Part shown: piece by piece, positions 7,708 through 14,870 of the stretch | Layout: the number at the start of each line of letters is the position of its first letter | Numbering within the stretch: the stretch's first letter is position 1 | DNA from: a virus | Direction: 5' to 3' (one strand) | DNA: 29,069 bases | Virus record (IMG/VR): IMGVR_UViG_3300025127_000183 | Span: 1 to 29,069 of that record | Made by a program: the position numbers and the translations under genes | The notes under the pieces: generated by a model | Database searches by the model: none | What the model was told of the DNA's origin: nothing | The model's input: only the letters and a program-made list of their open reading frames with translations

Positions 7708-8003
7708 TTTTTTTTAACAGTCACCTACCTAACCCAAAACTTTAGATATTATTTTTTTCTTTTTACATTTAAAAATAACGGTAGGGTTAGTATAAATATT
7801 TGTACTTTGACTTTAAAATAGATTTATATGACTGAGGTTTACTATGAACACCCAAGTTCCTAAAAAATATGGGCATTTTACTTAACTGCATGTATGCAGT
7901 GGTTAGGTATGTGAGTGTATATAAAGTTAAACAGTCATGTACCTAACCTCATCTTCTATAAAAGTAATATAAATAGGGAAAATTTTTTAGTATTTGGGTG
8001 TTC
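7686..8003. repeat. Structured non-coding region with GGTTAGGTA words in both orientations
   Basis: This stretch between divergent genes holds repeated copies of one word: GACTAGGTA (7686), TACCTAACC (7726), GGTTAGTA (7785), GGTTAGGTA (7901) and TACCTAACC (7940). Two 48-base segments (from 7688 and 7903) form an imperfect direct repeat. Several hairpins are visible: GTACA/TGTAC at 7692-7705 followed by eight Ts, ACTGCA/TGCAGT at 7885-7900, and GGTTAGGTA/TACCTAACC at 7901-7948. An outer pair encloses the last two: GAACACCCAA (7846-7855) with TTGGGTGTTC (7994-8003), and CTAAAAAAT (7860-7868) with ATTTTTTAG (7982-7990). The result could fold as a three-way junction RNA, or serve as protein-bound iterons. 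Its function is unknown. Confidence 0.6.
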
Positions 8004-8028
8004 AACGATTGCCATTGCTATCAAAGGG

Positions 8029-9180
8029 ATGTATGCTTACGAATACACCTGCCCCCTACTTTGCATGAAAAATAATGATGCGTTCTTATATAAAAATTTA
8101 ACTGCATATGATCAGATATTATTTGTACGAGCTTTTCAAACAGCTTTAGAACACTTTGGCAAGGAATCTTGTTGGTGTTTAACCAAGATGAACAATGCTG
8201 GATTTAAAGGGTTTACAACCAATAAGAAAACAAAACTTATGTATAAAGGTCATGATGCTAGACCACTAATCTTAAGTATGACTGGTAGAAATTATTCAGA
8301 AAATAATCCAATAATTGTCAAAAAAAGTGTATGTAAGTCTCAATATTGTCTTAATCCATCTCATTACTACTGGGGAACTAGAAAAGATGTGGCTTACGAG
8401 AATGCAAAAACTAGTAAAAAATCTATAGATATTAAGTTAATAACTAAGTTAAGAGAAGAAAGTAAAAGTGGAATAAGTAGTAGAAAATTATCAAAACATT
8501 ATCGTTTACCTTATCATTCTGTGAGGAGAATTTGTTCTGGAGAGACTTATGAGAATGTTGAAGACAAAAAAAATGAATATACTGAGGAAAAGATCTGGAC
8601 AAATCTCTCAAACATTTGTATAAATTTAATGAGAGCTCATCCAAATGAAGCAAAAAACTTTAGAGGTGTCGTGACCGAAACTCAACATTATGAATGTCCT
8701 TGGCATATTCATGGTAGTGATAAACATAAGGGCAATTTTGGATTGATGGGTGAGTGTTTAGATTGCATGGAGGAAATTAAAAAAGCCAGATGCACTGTGG
8801 ATGTAAGAGAATTCGAAATGAAATGGTATTGGCAGGTAAAAAGATTTTGGGAACAGGTTGATATAAAAGAAGAAAATGATTGTTGGAAATGGAAAGGTGC
8901 AACTAGAAAAAATGGCACTGAATCTACTGCTTACTTCCCATCTCCTTTCCATTCAGGTAAAACTCAATCTGCACCACGTATTGCTTTTTGGTTAAGTCGC
9001 GGATACACAGGTAAATATAGAATATTTAGTCAGCCAAATTGTGAAGCATTTTGTTGTAATCCTAAACATCTAATGATTAAAGGAATTAGAGAAATACCAC
9101 AATGCAATTCAATAAAAGATATTAAACTACATCATGAAAATATTCTGAAGTATCATAGAGATAGAAACAAACAAAGTTAA
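8029..9180 (+). CDS. HNH/His-Me-like endonuclease-related protein with two zinc-loop motifs and an HTH
   Basis: From Met at 8029 the protein has 383 residues; the frame is open from a GTG at 7915, but that start lies inside the hairpin region, and an ATG at 8065 is also possible. Near residues 102-117 is C-x4-C-x-NP-x-H with a following GT and N, the pattern of the zinc-binding loop in His-Me finger homing endonucleases. A helix-turn-helix-like segment lies at about 136-170 (GISSRKLSKHYRLPYHSVRR). A second copy of the Cys-Asn-Pro-His motif (FCCNPKHL) occurs near 341-348, after a DCWKWKGATRKNG stretch. It is probably a free-standing homing endonuclease or a DNA-binding relative. Which catalytic residues remain cannot be settled by eye. 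The next gene starts one base after its stop. Confidence 0.65.
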   Translation: MYAYEYTCPLLCMKNNDAFLYKNLTAYDQILFVRAFQTALEHFGKESCWCLTKMNNAGFKGFTTNKKTKLMYKGHDARPLILSMTGRNYSENNPIIVKKSVCKSQYCLNPSHYYWGTRKDVAYENAKTSKKSIDIKLITKLREESKSGISSRKLSKHYRLPYHSVRRICSGETYENVEDKKNEYTEEKIWTNLSNICINLMRAHPNEAKNFRGVVTETQHYECPWHIHGSDKHKGNFGLMGECLDCMEEIKKARCTVDVREFEMKWYWQVKRFWEQVDIKEENDCWKWKGATRKNGTESTAYFPSPFHSGKTQSAPRIAFWLSRGYTGKYRIFSQPNCEAFCCNPKHLMIKGIREIPQCNSIKDIKLHHENILKYHRDRNKQS

Positions 9181-9181
9181 A

Positions 9182-9853
9182 GTGGCAAGGTTCCTCACTA
9201 CTATTCCTAGTAATTTAGGTTTTTTTAATTTAGGCTCAGTCGAGTCATACCCTACAGGTGGTGGTGGCCCTACAGCTTATGGTCCAACATCTTATTTTGG
9301 TTCAGATCCTAGACCTGCAGAACAAGGAGATAATTTAAATAATCCTATAAATTTAGGCGATTTTTCAGCAATATTTAAAACACAAATAATTTCCAATACT
9401 CATGGTGGTTTAACTAGAAAACAAAGTACTTTTTATAAAATTATTTTACAAAAACCTAGAACAGTACAGTTTACTCAGGAATTTTCAAGAACATCATACG
9501 AAGAAAATACAAATAGAAATACTTTATTAGCTTTTTATGAAATTGATCAAAATGGACACAGGCAAGAGTTGCCTATAAATAATGAAGGCTATGTGTTTAA
9601 AGAAGGTGCTATTGACTATTTAGATGACGAAAATAATATATTTATTGAAGATTATCCAAAAACCACGTTAAATAAAGGTCAATATCTTTTTGTTATTACT
9701 AATGATATTAGATATTTAGAAACTAATTATTCAATTGGTTTAAACGTTTCGGTTTTAGATTGGAGATTAGTTAAAGAAAATGCTGAGGAACAGATTAATT
9801 TTGGGTCTATAACAAATACACCTGCATCAGAATTTAATTTTGGTAACGTATAA
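9182..9853 (+). CDS. Hypothetical, probable virion protein, 223 aa
   Basis: This 223-residue protein starts at a GTG one base after the preceding stop. A Gly/Pro-rich N-terminus (YPTGGGGPTAYGPTSYFGSD) leads to a domain of alternating polar and hydrophobic residues that reads as all-beta. Stretches such as STFYKIILQKPRTVQF, a middle segment about an ordered text of aspartates, and GQYLFVITNDIRYLETNYSI recall bacterial pre-peptidase C-terminal or similar jelly-roll domains, where a Tyr-bearing strand precedes a turn. No family can be named with confidence. It ends four bases before the convergent Gly/Ser-rich gene. Confidence 0.6.
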   Translation: MARFLTTIPSNLGFFNLGSVESYPTGGGGPTAYGPTSYFGSDPRPAEQGDNLNNPINLGDFSAIFKTQIISNTHGGLTRKQSTFYKIILQKPRTVQFTQEFSRTSYEENTNRNTLLAFYEIDQNGHRQELPINNEGYVFKEGAIDYLDDENNIFIEDYPKTTLNKGQYLFVITNDIRYLETNYSIGLNVSVLDWRLVKENAEEQINFGSITNTPASEFNFGNV

Positions 9854-9856
9854 AGT

Positions 9857-11074
9857 TTATTTTTTAATTTCTTGTACAAAGTAAGAAATAACTGCTAATT
9901 CATCTTTTAATAAATTAGTATTTGTTAGCGGAGCTATATCTATTTTAGTTCTTATGTCACATTGACTTCTTGATCTTCCTGTCCTACTTCTACTTGCACT
10001 AGATGCTCTTCTTGATGTAGATGTTCTACCTGATCCTGTCCCACCTCTTGATCTACTGGAACTACTACCGCTTGCGCCTCTTGATGATGACTTGCTTCCT
10101 GAATTAGATTTACTTCCTGAACTAGATTTACGTCCACTTTTACTCATACCTCCTGATGAAGTTGAGGGAGTACTTGTTGAACGACCAGTTTTATGTCTAC
10201 TTAAATTATTAGCAGATTCACCTACTCCTGTTTGACGTTGACCAGCTGGGTTGCTTGGCATTCCCTTTCCTTGTGTTGTTTTTTTATTTTTTGCTCTATC
10301 TCTTACCATCTTTCGGTAATCATCTATTTTCATTTTTGTAAGTTTTCCATCGACTTTCGTAATTTTATATTTATTTCTTCCACCTTTTTTACCTAACATT
10401 CCACCACTTCCACCACTTCCACCACTTCCACCACTTCCGTCATCATTGCCACTTCCGCCACTTCCGCCATCATTGCCACCATTATTATTACCTCCACCAA
10501 CATCTTTAGGATTAAAAAGACTGTCTGGATTTTGTGCAAATCCAGGATTTTTTAATTGAGGCATAAACAAATTACCTCTCCCTTTTTTTCTTTCATCTTT
10601 TACTATATTTAATGCTCGTTTATAATCGTCTTTTGCGTTTGATAGTCGCATTGATGCTGCTTTTTGAGCAGCTGTTTGTTGATTTGGAAAACGTCCTATT
10701 GGTCTAGTACCTCCTCCACCAGAAACTTGCCCTGGTCTAGTATCAAATGTACTTCTGTTATTAGAAAATATAGGAAAAGCTCTAGGTGTTTCTAAAAAAG
10801 TATCAGATCTGATATTATCTTTTGATGGTAATGAAGATAAATAACTTGCCTGCTCTTGCATTCTTCTGGCAGCTTGTCTAGCTCCCATCTCTTTAGGGGT
10901 GCCAACAGAATCAAATCTAGATGTAAGAGCACGATTATATTCCTTTGTTGTCCTATTTATAGACTCAGCTAAATCTTTATAACTTTTTTGTGGAATTATA
11001 GTCTGAAATGCCTGTGGATCTGCAACTTCAGGCATTATAATTGTTGGTGGTGTCGGACTACTTCCACGACTCAT
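9857..11074 (-). CDS. Gly/Ser/Arg-rich low-complexity protein, probable structural
   Basis: This 405-residue protein begins with a proline-rich segment and an ordered, charged region (about 25-200). A glycine-serine linker follows (about 195-225, encoded partly by a perfect 9-base tandem repeat), then a basic stretch and a long Ser/Arg/Gly-rich tail (about 290-370). The last 34 residues return to an ordered sequence starting CDIRTKIDIAPL and ending YFVQEIKK. That terminus resembles the start of S74 chaperone domains (SDIRLK...), with Cys372 where the nucleophilic Ser would be and Lys377 at the same +5 spacing, but it is far too short to be that whole domain. A structural or DNA-binding virion role is an inference from composition. 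Confidence 0.7.
   Translation of the reverse strand: MSRGSSPTPPTIIMPEVADPQAFQTIIPQKSYKDLAESINRTTKEYNRALTSRFDSVGTPKEMGARQAARRMQEQASYLSSLPSKDNIRSDTFLETPRAFPIFSNNRSTFDTRPGQVSGGGGTRPIGRFPNQQTAAQKAASMRLSNAKDDYKRALNIVKDERKKGRGNLFMPQLKNPGFAQNPDSLFNPKDVGGGNNNGGNDGGSGGSGNDDGSGGSGGSGGSGGMLGKKGGRNKYKITKVDGKLTKMKIDDYRKMVRDRAKNKKTTQGKGMPSNPAGQRQTGVGESANNLSRHKTGRSTSTPSTSSGGMSKSGRKSSSGSKSNSGSKSSSRGASGSSSSRSRGGTGSGRTSTSRRASSASRSRTGRSRSQCDIRTKIDIAPLTNTNLLKDELAVISYFVQEIKK
10401..10436. repeat. Four perfect 9-base tandem repeats encoding Gly-Gly-Ser
   Basis: CCACCACTT occurs four times in a row, followed by decayed copies to about 10490. On the coding (minus) strand the array encodes the flexible GGS linker of the 405-residue protein. 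Perfect units next to decayed ones suggest recent slippage expansion, so copy number may vary between related genomes. Confidence 0.85.
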
Positions 11075-11129
11075 TTTACTTTTTAAATTTAACTTCTATA
11101 GTGATTCTATCGGTAACAAACTCATACAA
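11075..11129. promoter_or_regulatory. Divergent intergenic region
   Basis: This 55-base AT-rich gap separates the start of the minus-strand Gly/Ser-rich gene from the start of the plus-strand run 11130-13153. Both promoters must lie here or be supplied from upstream. I see TTTTTAAATTTAA and TTCTATAGT as candidate AT elements but no convincing -35/-10 pair. Confidence 0.3.
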
Positions 11130-11498
11130 ATGATTAGCCCCGACAAATCCAATAGGAAGGAGACAAAGAATCAAAAGCAGCTCAGCATAAGTTATGGGGC
11201 GTCGCATGATAAAAAATATCCGTATCTCTCTGATATTAGCCAACTTCTACATAATATGTCCACATTAGAATTACAAAATCTTTGCACATTACAAGAGATT
11301 CTTTTTGCTAAATCTTATTGGGAAGCAACAAATTATAGTGGATCTCTAGAAAAATGTAAAAAAAGATTATCAGAATTATATGGTGAAGATTGGGAAGATC
11401 ATGTAAAATTAAGAGATCATTTTAAGAGCCTAAAGCATTACTATATTTGGGTTTTACTAATTAGTCACAAGCAACAATGGAATGAAATAAAAAAGTAA
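11130..11498 (+). CDS. Hypothetical protein, 122 aa
   Basis: A 122-residue soluble protein with a polar, lysine-rich N-terminus and a helical body containing leucine-rich stretches (SQLLHNMSTLELQNLCTLQE) and aromatic patches near the end (HYYIWVLLISHKQQW). No catalytic motif, signal peptide or membrane helix is evident. It opens a plus-strand run that ends with DNA methyltransferase-like and nucleotide-related genes, so an early or replication-related role is possible, but nothing in the sequence shows it. The next gene starts 29 bases downstream. Confidence 0.6.
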   Translation: MISPDKSNRKETKNQKQLSISYGASHDKKYPYLSDISQLLHNMSTLELQNLCTLQEILFAKSYWEATNYSGSLEKCKKRLSELYGEDWEDHVKLRDHFKSLKHYYIWVLLISHKQQWNEIKK

Positions 11499-11527
11499 GC
11501 TAGTATTTGAAAAGATAGTATCCTCGA

Positions 11528-12136
11528 ATGGAAGCAGAACAATTAGAGGACTGGGTAGATATCTTAGATACAACAAATTATGCACCACATAAGGATCCTG
11601 ATAATCTTTATCAGAGTTATAGATTTGTAGATTTAGATATAAATTCAGTCACAACTAAAAATTTTAGAAAAAAACTCTGTAAATCTTTGATAGAACAAGT
11701 TGAAATATTTATTCCACCATCAGGAAGTTTTGATAATAAAGATTTAAGACGTTATCTAGAATTAGTTTCCAGTTATGAAACAAGTACAAAAGATTTAATA
11801 TTAGGGTTGTCTTTAGCTGATCAAATCAGACTTACTTTTAGTGATATGAAAACAAGCACAATATGTGATCGATATCCAGAAATAAATCTAGCTGAGAAAA
11901 GAAGATATCGCTGTGTAGCAGAATATTTAATTAGACAAGGAGAACTTACAAAATTAAGAGATAAAAATGGAAAGCTTATAAAAAAAATCGGTAATATGCA
12001 AAAAGCTGTGGTTCTCTATAGACCACTACCTAAATTATTGGAGACACTTAAAAAATCTGGACTAGGTGATCTTATAAAAATTGACAAAGAGAAAAAAAAT
12101 GATAAAAATGTAAAAGCTGAGGATAAAAATGACTAG
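11528..12136 (+). CDS. Hypothetical protein with possible winged-helix segment, 202 aa
   Basis: This 202-residue protein is mostly helical and charged. The segment at about 105-165, in which an acidic stretch and NLAEKRRYRCVAEYLIRQGE are followed by a two-strand-like turn (KLRDKNGKLIKKIGNMQKAV), has the order helix-helix-hairpin of a winged helix and could bind DNA. The last 25 residues are almost all Lys, Asp, Glu and Asn, a disordered tail. Its end overlaps the next start by eight bases, suggesting translational coupling. No named family is recognised. Confidence 0.6.
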   Translation: MEAEQLEDWVDILDTTNYAPHKDPDNLYQSYRFVDLDINSVTTKNFRKKLCKSLIEQVEIFIPPSGSFDNKDLRRYLELVSSYETSTKDLILGLSLADQIRLTFSDMKTSTICDRYPEINLAEKRRYRCVAEYLIRQGELTKLRDKNGKLIKKIGNMQKAVVLYRPLPKLLETLKKSGLGDLIKIDKEKKNDKNVKAEDKND

Positions 12137-12536
12137 TAGAAGAAATCAACTATTAAAAAAATTAATCGGAACCGCTATAGGTGAAGACGAAAAAAAATTA
12201 TATCAGCTCACCATAGAAAGAGTATGTGCCGATATGTGTGAATTTTATTACAAGTTTTATCACAACGATGGCCCAGGTGCGATGGTTTATGTACCTACTC
12301 ATGAAGATGAGAAGAAATCTATGTTTTATTTGACTGTTAATAACCTTATTAATGCTGTAGATGATCTTAATAAGAATGATATGGAAGGAGCTGCAAATGT
12401 AATGAAACAGGCTATTGTACGGGCAGAAAAATTAGATCCTGATAAAGAAGCATTATTTATAATTCAAGATGATAAAGAAATGTCTTTAGTTCATTACAAG
12501 ATCGATAGTGAAGGAGCAAGTTTCAAACAAATGTGA
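12129..12536 (+). CDS. Hypothetical protein, 135 aa
   Basis: A 135-residue acidic protein with a short basic start, helical regions and a central stretch MVYVPTHEDEKKSMFYLTVN. It has no signal peptide, membrane helix or motif that I can assign. It overlaps the previous gene by eight bases, and its ATG-TGA end overlaps the GTG start of the methyltransferase-like gene. The three are probably translated together and may act together, for example as small partners of DNA modification or replication. Confidence 0.6.
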   Translation: MTSRRNQLLKKLIGTAIGEDEKKLYQLTIERVCADMCEFYYKFYHNDGPGAMVYVPTHEDEKKSMFYLTVNNLINAVDDLNKNDMEGAANVMKQAIVRAEKLDPDKEALFIIQDDKEMSLVHYKIDSEGASFKQM

Positions 12537-13153
12537 CTAAAGGATCATGGAGTGCTAGTAAAAGATCTTTAGCACAAGTTGAACATATTACTCATGATTG
12601 GCTTACCCCTTGTGAATATATACCTTATATTGATGCATTATTAAAAACAATTGATTTAGATCCATGTTCAACATATGACGCTAATAATCAATTTTTAAGA
12701 GCTGAAAAAATATATACCTATAACGATGACGGTTTAAATATAGAAGAACCGTGGACTGGTAAAACATATTTATTCCCACCAACCTATGGAAGATGCTCTT
12801 TTGCAAAAAAAAGAGGAACATGGAGATGGAGTTTATCTGCTGGTCAAGGTGCAAAGGCTCCATCTGTCATATGGTTCAGGAGACTTTTAAAAGAATGGAA
12901 ACTTAGAAATATACCGGAAGCTTTATTTTTTACAACTTATCCTGAAATGATTAGAACTTGTCCAGAAATGTGGGATTTTCCTGTGTGTATTCCTACTCAC
13001 AGAGCAAACCTAATTCATGGTAAAAAATTTGAAACCCTAGACTCACCAATTAGCTGGGGTTATTTCATTTATTTACCTGAAATAAGTTTTGGGTTTAATC
13101 AAATTGATAGATTCAAAGATATATTTACTAATATCGGTAAAGTTATTTGTTAA
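12533..13153 (+). CDS. Dam-like phage N6-adenine methyltransferase with altered catalytic motif
   Basis: The 206-residue protein follows the layout of phage DNA N6-adenine methyltransferases (DNA_N6-adenine methyltransferase family). An N-terminal DWLTP motif at about 19-23 leads to LDPCS with a following Asn (about 42-50), which would bind S-adenosylmethionine. The NPPY catalytic position comes next, then an SVIWFRRL helix and a TTYPEM strand. Instead of NPPY the sequence reads FPPTYGR (Phe81, Pro82, Pro83, Thr84, Tyr85), so the Asn/Asp that contacts the target amine is missing. It may be inactive, changed in specificity, or shifted in alignment. It starts with GTG inside the previous stop. 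Its stop shares TTAA with the convergent small gene. Confidence 0.65.
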   Translation: MTKGSWSASKRSLAQVEHITHDWLTPCEYIPYIDALLKTIDLDPCSTYDANNQFLRAEKIYTYNDDGLNIEEPWTGKTYLFPPTYGRCSFAKKRGTWRWSLSAGQGAKAPSVIWFRRLLKEWKLRNIPEALFFTTYPEMIRTCPEMWDFPVCIPTHRANLIHGKKFETLDSPISWGYFIYLPEISFGFNQIDRFKDIFTNIGKVIC

Positions 13154-13347
13154 TCCAACTTTATTCTAGGAAAATCAAGATCCCTTAATTGGCCTATATA
13201 TGATTTTAAAAAATTCTTAGAACTATTATCATCAACACCTGGCCTAACTCCACGTCTTTCGGGACTTATATCTTGTTTTGAATTTAACGACTTATAAAAT
13301 CTATAACGATTGTCAACGTCGTAACTTTGGGTAGACTGAGGTTTCAT
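13150..13347 (-). CDS. Small hypothetical protein, 65 aa
   Basis: A polar, charged 65-residue ORF lying alone on the minus strand between two plus-strand genes. It fills the whole gap, and its stop codon shares the palindrome TTAA with the stop of the methyltransferase-like gene. There is no hydrophobic segment. The sequence is rich in Arg, Asp and Ser (SPERRGVRPGVDDNSS). No ribosome site is visible. It may be genuine because no other feature explains the 200-base gap, but a non-coding or regulatory gap is possible. Confidence 0.45.
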   Translation of the reverse strand: MKPQSTQSYDVDNRYRFYKSLNSKQDISPERRGVRPGVDDNSSKNFLKSYIGQLRDLDFPRIKLD

Positions 13348-13371
13348 AGATCTATTCTATTGGAGATTAAC

Positions 13372-13716
13372 ATGACAATGAACGAAACAGAATTAAAAAT
13401 TAGCAGTGTTTGTGATGATATTAAAGAATTACTTATTCATAAAAACAGAAAATACGGTAATTCTGCTCTAAAACCAAATCGAATTTTCAGTAAATGTTCT
13501 GCCACGGAACAGCTTTTAGTACGTATTGATGATAAATTAAATCGAATTATGAAGGGAGCTGGACTGTTAGCTACAGATGAAGATGTTGTGAAGGATCTTA
13601 TTGGATATTTAGTACTGCTAAAAATAAGTATGGAATCAGATAAACATAATGACATCTATGAAATTTGTTTTAAATCAGAACCAGACATCCTCGATCATGC
13701 CAGAGATTTCGATTAA
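13372..13716 (+). CDS. DUF1599/Nmad1-like nucleotide-modification-associated protein
   Basis: A clear GGAG at 13362-13365, six bases before the ATG at 13372, sets this start over the in-frame ATG at 13327, giving 114 residues. The protein has the features of nucleotide modification associated domain 1 (DUF1599): a KNRKYGNSAL motif at about 28-37, an RIDDKLNRI helix and a final DVVKDLIGYLVLLKI helix with acidic residues. Proteins of this kind are found in phages beside enzymes that hypermodify bases or control nucleotide pools, which fits the methyltransferase-like neighbour. The biochemical activity of the family is not established. Its end overlaps the next start by 20 bases. Confidence 0.7.
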   Translation: MTMNETELKISSVCDDIKELLIHKNRKYGNSALKPNRIFSKCSATEQLLVRIDDKLNRIMKGAGLLATDEDVVKDLIGYLVLLKISMESDKHNDIYEICFKSEPDILDHARDFD

Positions 13717-13885
13717 TTATAAAGATTTTAAGAAATCTTATGACCATGACTTATTAATAATGGATTGTATTGATTGGCTTAAGGATCGACCTTACGACGC
13801 GAAGGAGATCCTAGACCACTTGGAGTACTGTTCCAATATCGAAAAAACTGACGCAAAACATTCCCAGATGGATCCATTTCTTTAA
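13697..13885 (+). CDS. Small hypothetical protein, 62 aa
   Basis: Using the ATG at 13697 rather than the earlier in-frame ATG at 13649, which lies deep inside the previous gene, gives a 62-residue protein. It is charged and probably two or three helices, with no recognised motif. Its start overlaps the previous gene and its last 107 bases overlap the 3' end of the lysozyme-fold gene on the other strand, a large convergent overlap. Because the two genes share DNA, sequence constraint on one limits the other. It is moderately supported. Confidence 0.45.
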   Translation: MPEISINYKDFKKSYDHDLLIMDCIDWLKDRPYDAKEILDHLEYCSNIEKTDAKHSQMDPFL

Positions 13886-14495
13886 TTTTCTTCTCCAAAT
13901 ATTCTATTCCTTTAATTTGGGTAGCAGATCCGTTATATGTTTCAGCTATATTTAGTAAACAAACTTTAGCGTGGCATTTATGACGATAGAAGGTTGGTAT
14001 CTCTTTATCTGGGGCAAAGTACATATCGAGCTCTGAACGCCTTCTAGAGGTCATTAGATCCCCTCCTGACATCCATATATGATTTATATAAGGACTCCAC
14101 TCTTTAATTATTTTATTTTTAGATGCATAACTATTTATTAAATCCAGTAACTTACAAGATTTAAAGGAATTTATTCCAATACTATGGGCAAAACTTAATA
14201 AAGCTGCTTTTTTACTTTTGTTTAAATTTACAAATACATATTTTTCTACTTGTTCAGAAAAATCTTTAAGATCATCATAGAATTGTTTATCTATTTCTTC
14301 TTGTGAAGCTTTATCATCACAATCTAAAAGATGTCCATTTATAGATTTACTACCATATCCTATTTTCCAAGTATCCTCTCCAAAATTTTTATAAGCTGCA
14401 TATTTACCCATACCTAAATAGATTCTAGGAACAGTATATTTTTTTACTAATGTGTAACCTTTTTCTGTAAAAAACGAAAAATTATGGGACGACAA
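13779..14495 (-). CDS. GH24 lysozyme-fold protein lacking the catalytic residues
   Basis: The 238-residue protein aligns by eye with T4-type lysozymes (GH24): AYKNFGEDTWKIGYG at 34-48, the helical core NLNKSKKAALLSFAHSIGIN at 90-109, and a GGDLMTSRRRSELDMY segment at 144-159 like the GLxxRRxxE end of the family. The Glu-Asp-Thr triad is not conserved: the Glu position is about Gly28, Asp becomes Asn37, and Thr becomes Lys44. A cell-wall cutting role is therefore doubtful; the protein may bind peptidoglycan as a tail part or act by another mechanism. Some 75 extra C-terminal residues have no known domain. Its start overlaps the upstream gene by 14 bases, and its end overlaps a plus-strand gene. 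Confidence 0.75.
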   Translation of the reverse strand: MSSHNFSFFTEKGYTLVKKYTVPRIYLGMGKYAAYKNFGEDTWKIGYGSKSINGHLLDCDDKASQEEIDKQFYDDLKDFSEQVEKYVFVNLNKSKKAALLSFAHSIGINSFKSCKLLDLINSYASKNKIIKEWSPYINHIWMSGGDLMTSRRRSELDMYFAPDKEIPTFYRHKCHAKVCLLNIAETYNGSATQIKGIEYLEKKIKEMDPSGNVLRQFFRYWNSTPSGLGSPSRRKVDP

Positions 14496-14865
14496 CAGAT
14501 CCGTTATAGCTTACTTCAGAGTAACCATCTAATTCTAAAAGTACAACATAGTCTTTTGCAGCATTAGTTACTGATATACCTACAGCTCCTTTACTCTTAC
14601 CTGCTTTAGCTATGTCAAAAAATTTCTGATACCCAGCAGGAGAAGAACCTGAACTAAATGAATCCTCTTGAAAGATTTGCATTGTATTTACTCCCTCGGC
14701 TCTGTCGAGAGTTATTTTAATATCACCTGTGCTTGATGGATTTACTCTGAATCCTCTAACCGCATCACCTTTATTACCTGCTGCTGTAGGTCCTAAGTAA
14801 GTAATTTCAGATCCAGCATCAACGCTAAAGGTATCAAGAGTTGCTTCAATTGTTCGTGTAGCCAT
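14482..14865 (-). CDS. Probable virion/decoration protein, 127 aa
   Basis: A 127-residue, Gly/Ser/Thr-rich and apparently all-beta protein (GPTAAGNKGDAVRGFRVNPS, then VGISVTNAAKDYVVLLELDG) with no cysteine, signal peptide or membrane helix. The composition fits a small phage structural protein such as a head or tail decoration. It lies between the NblA-like gene and the lysozyme-fold gene, overlapping the latter by 14 bases, so all are probably on one late transcript. No family is named. Confidence 0.6.
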   Translation of the reverse strand: MATRTIEATLDTFSVDAGSEITYLGPTAAGNKGDAVRGFRVNPSSTGDIKITLDRAEGVNTMQIFQEDSFSSGSSPAGYQKFFDIAKAGKSKGAVGISVTNAAKDYVVLLELDGYSEVSYNGSVVVP

Positions 14866-14870
14866 GTTTT

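Noticed and set aside
7900-8020. Possible group I intron core: GTTCAACGATT near 8000 looks like the R element ahead of an HNH gene
   Set aside because: No convincing partner S element after it, no interrupted plus-strand gene on either side, and the outer stems are explained by simple nested repeats.
13327-13371. Earlier ATG at 13327 as start of the DUF1599/Nmad1-like gene
   Set aside because: The ATG at 13372 has a well-placed GGAG, and the upstream codons overlap the start of the minus-strand small gene.
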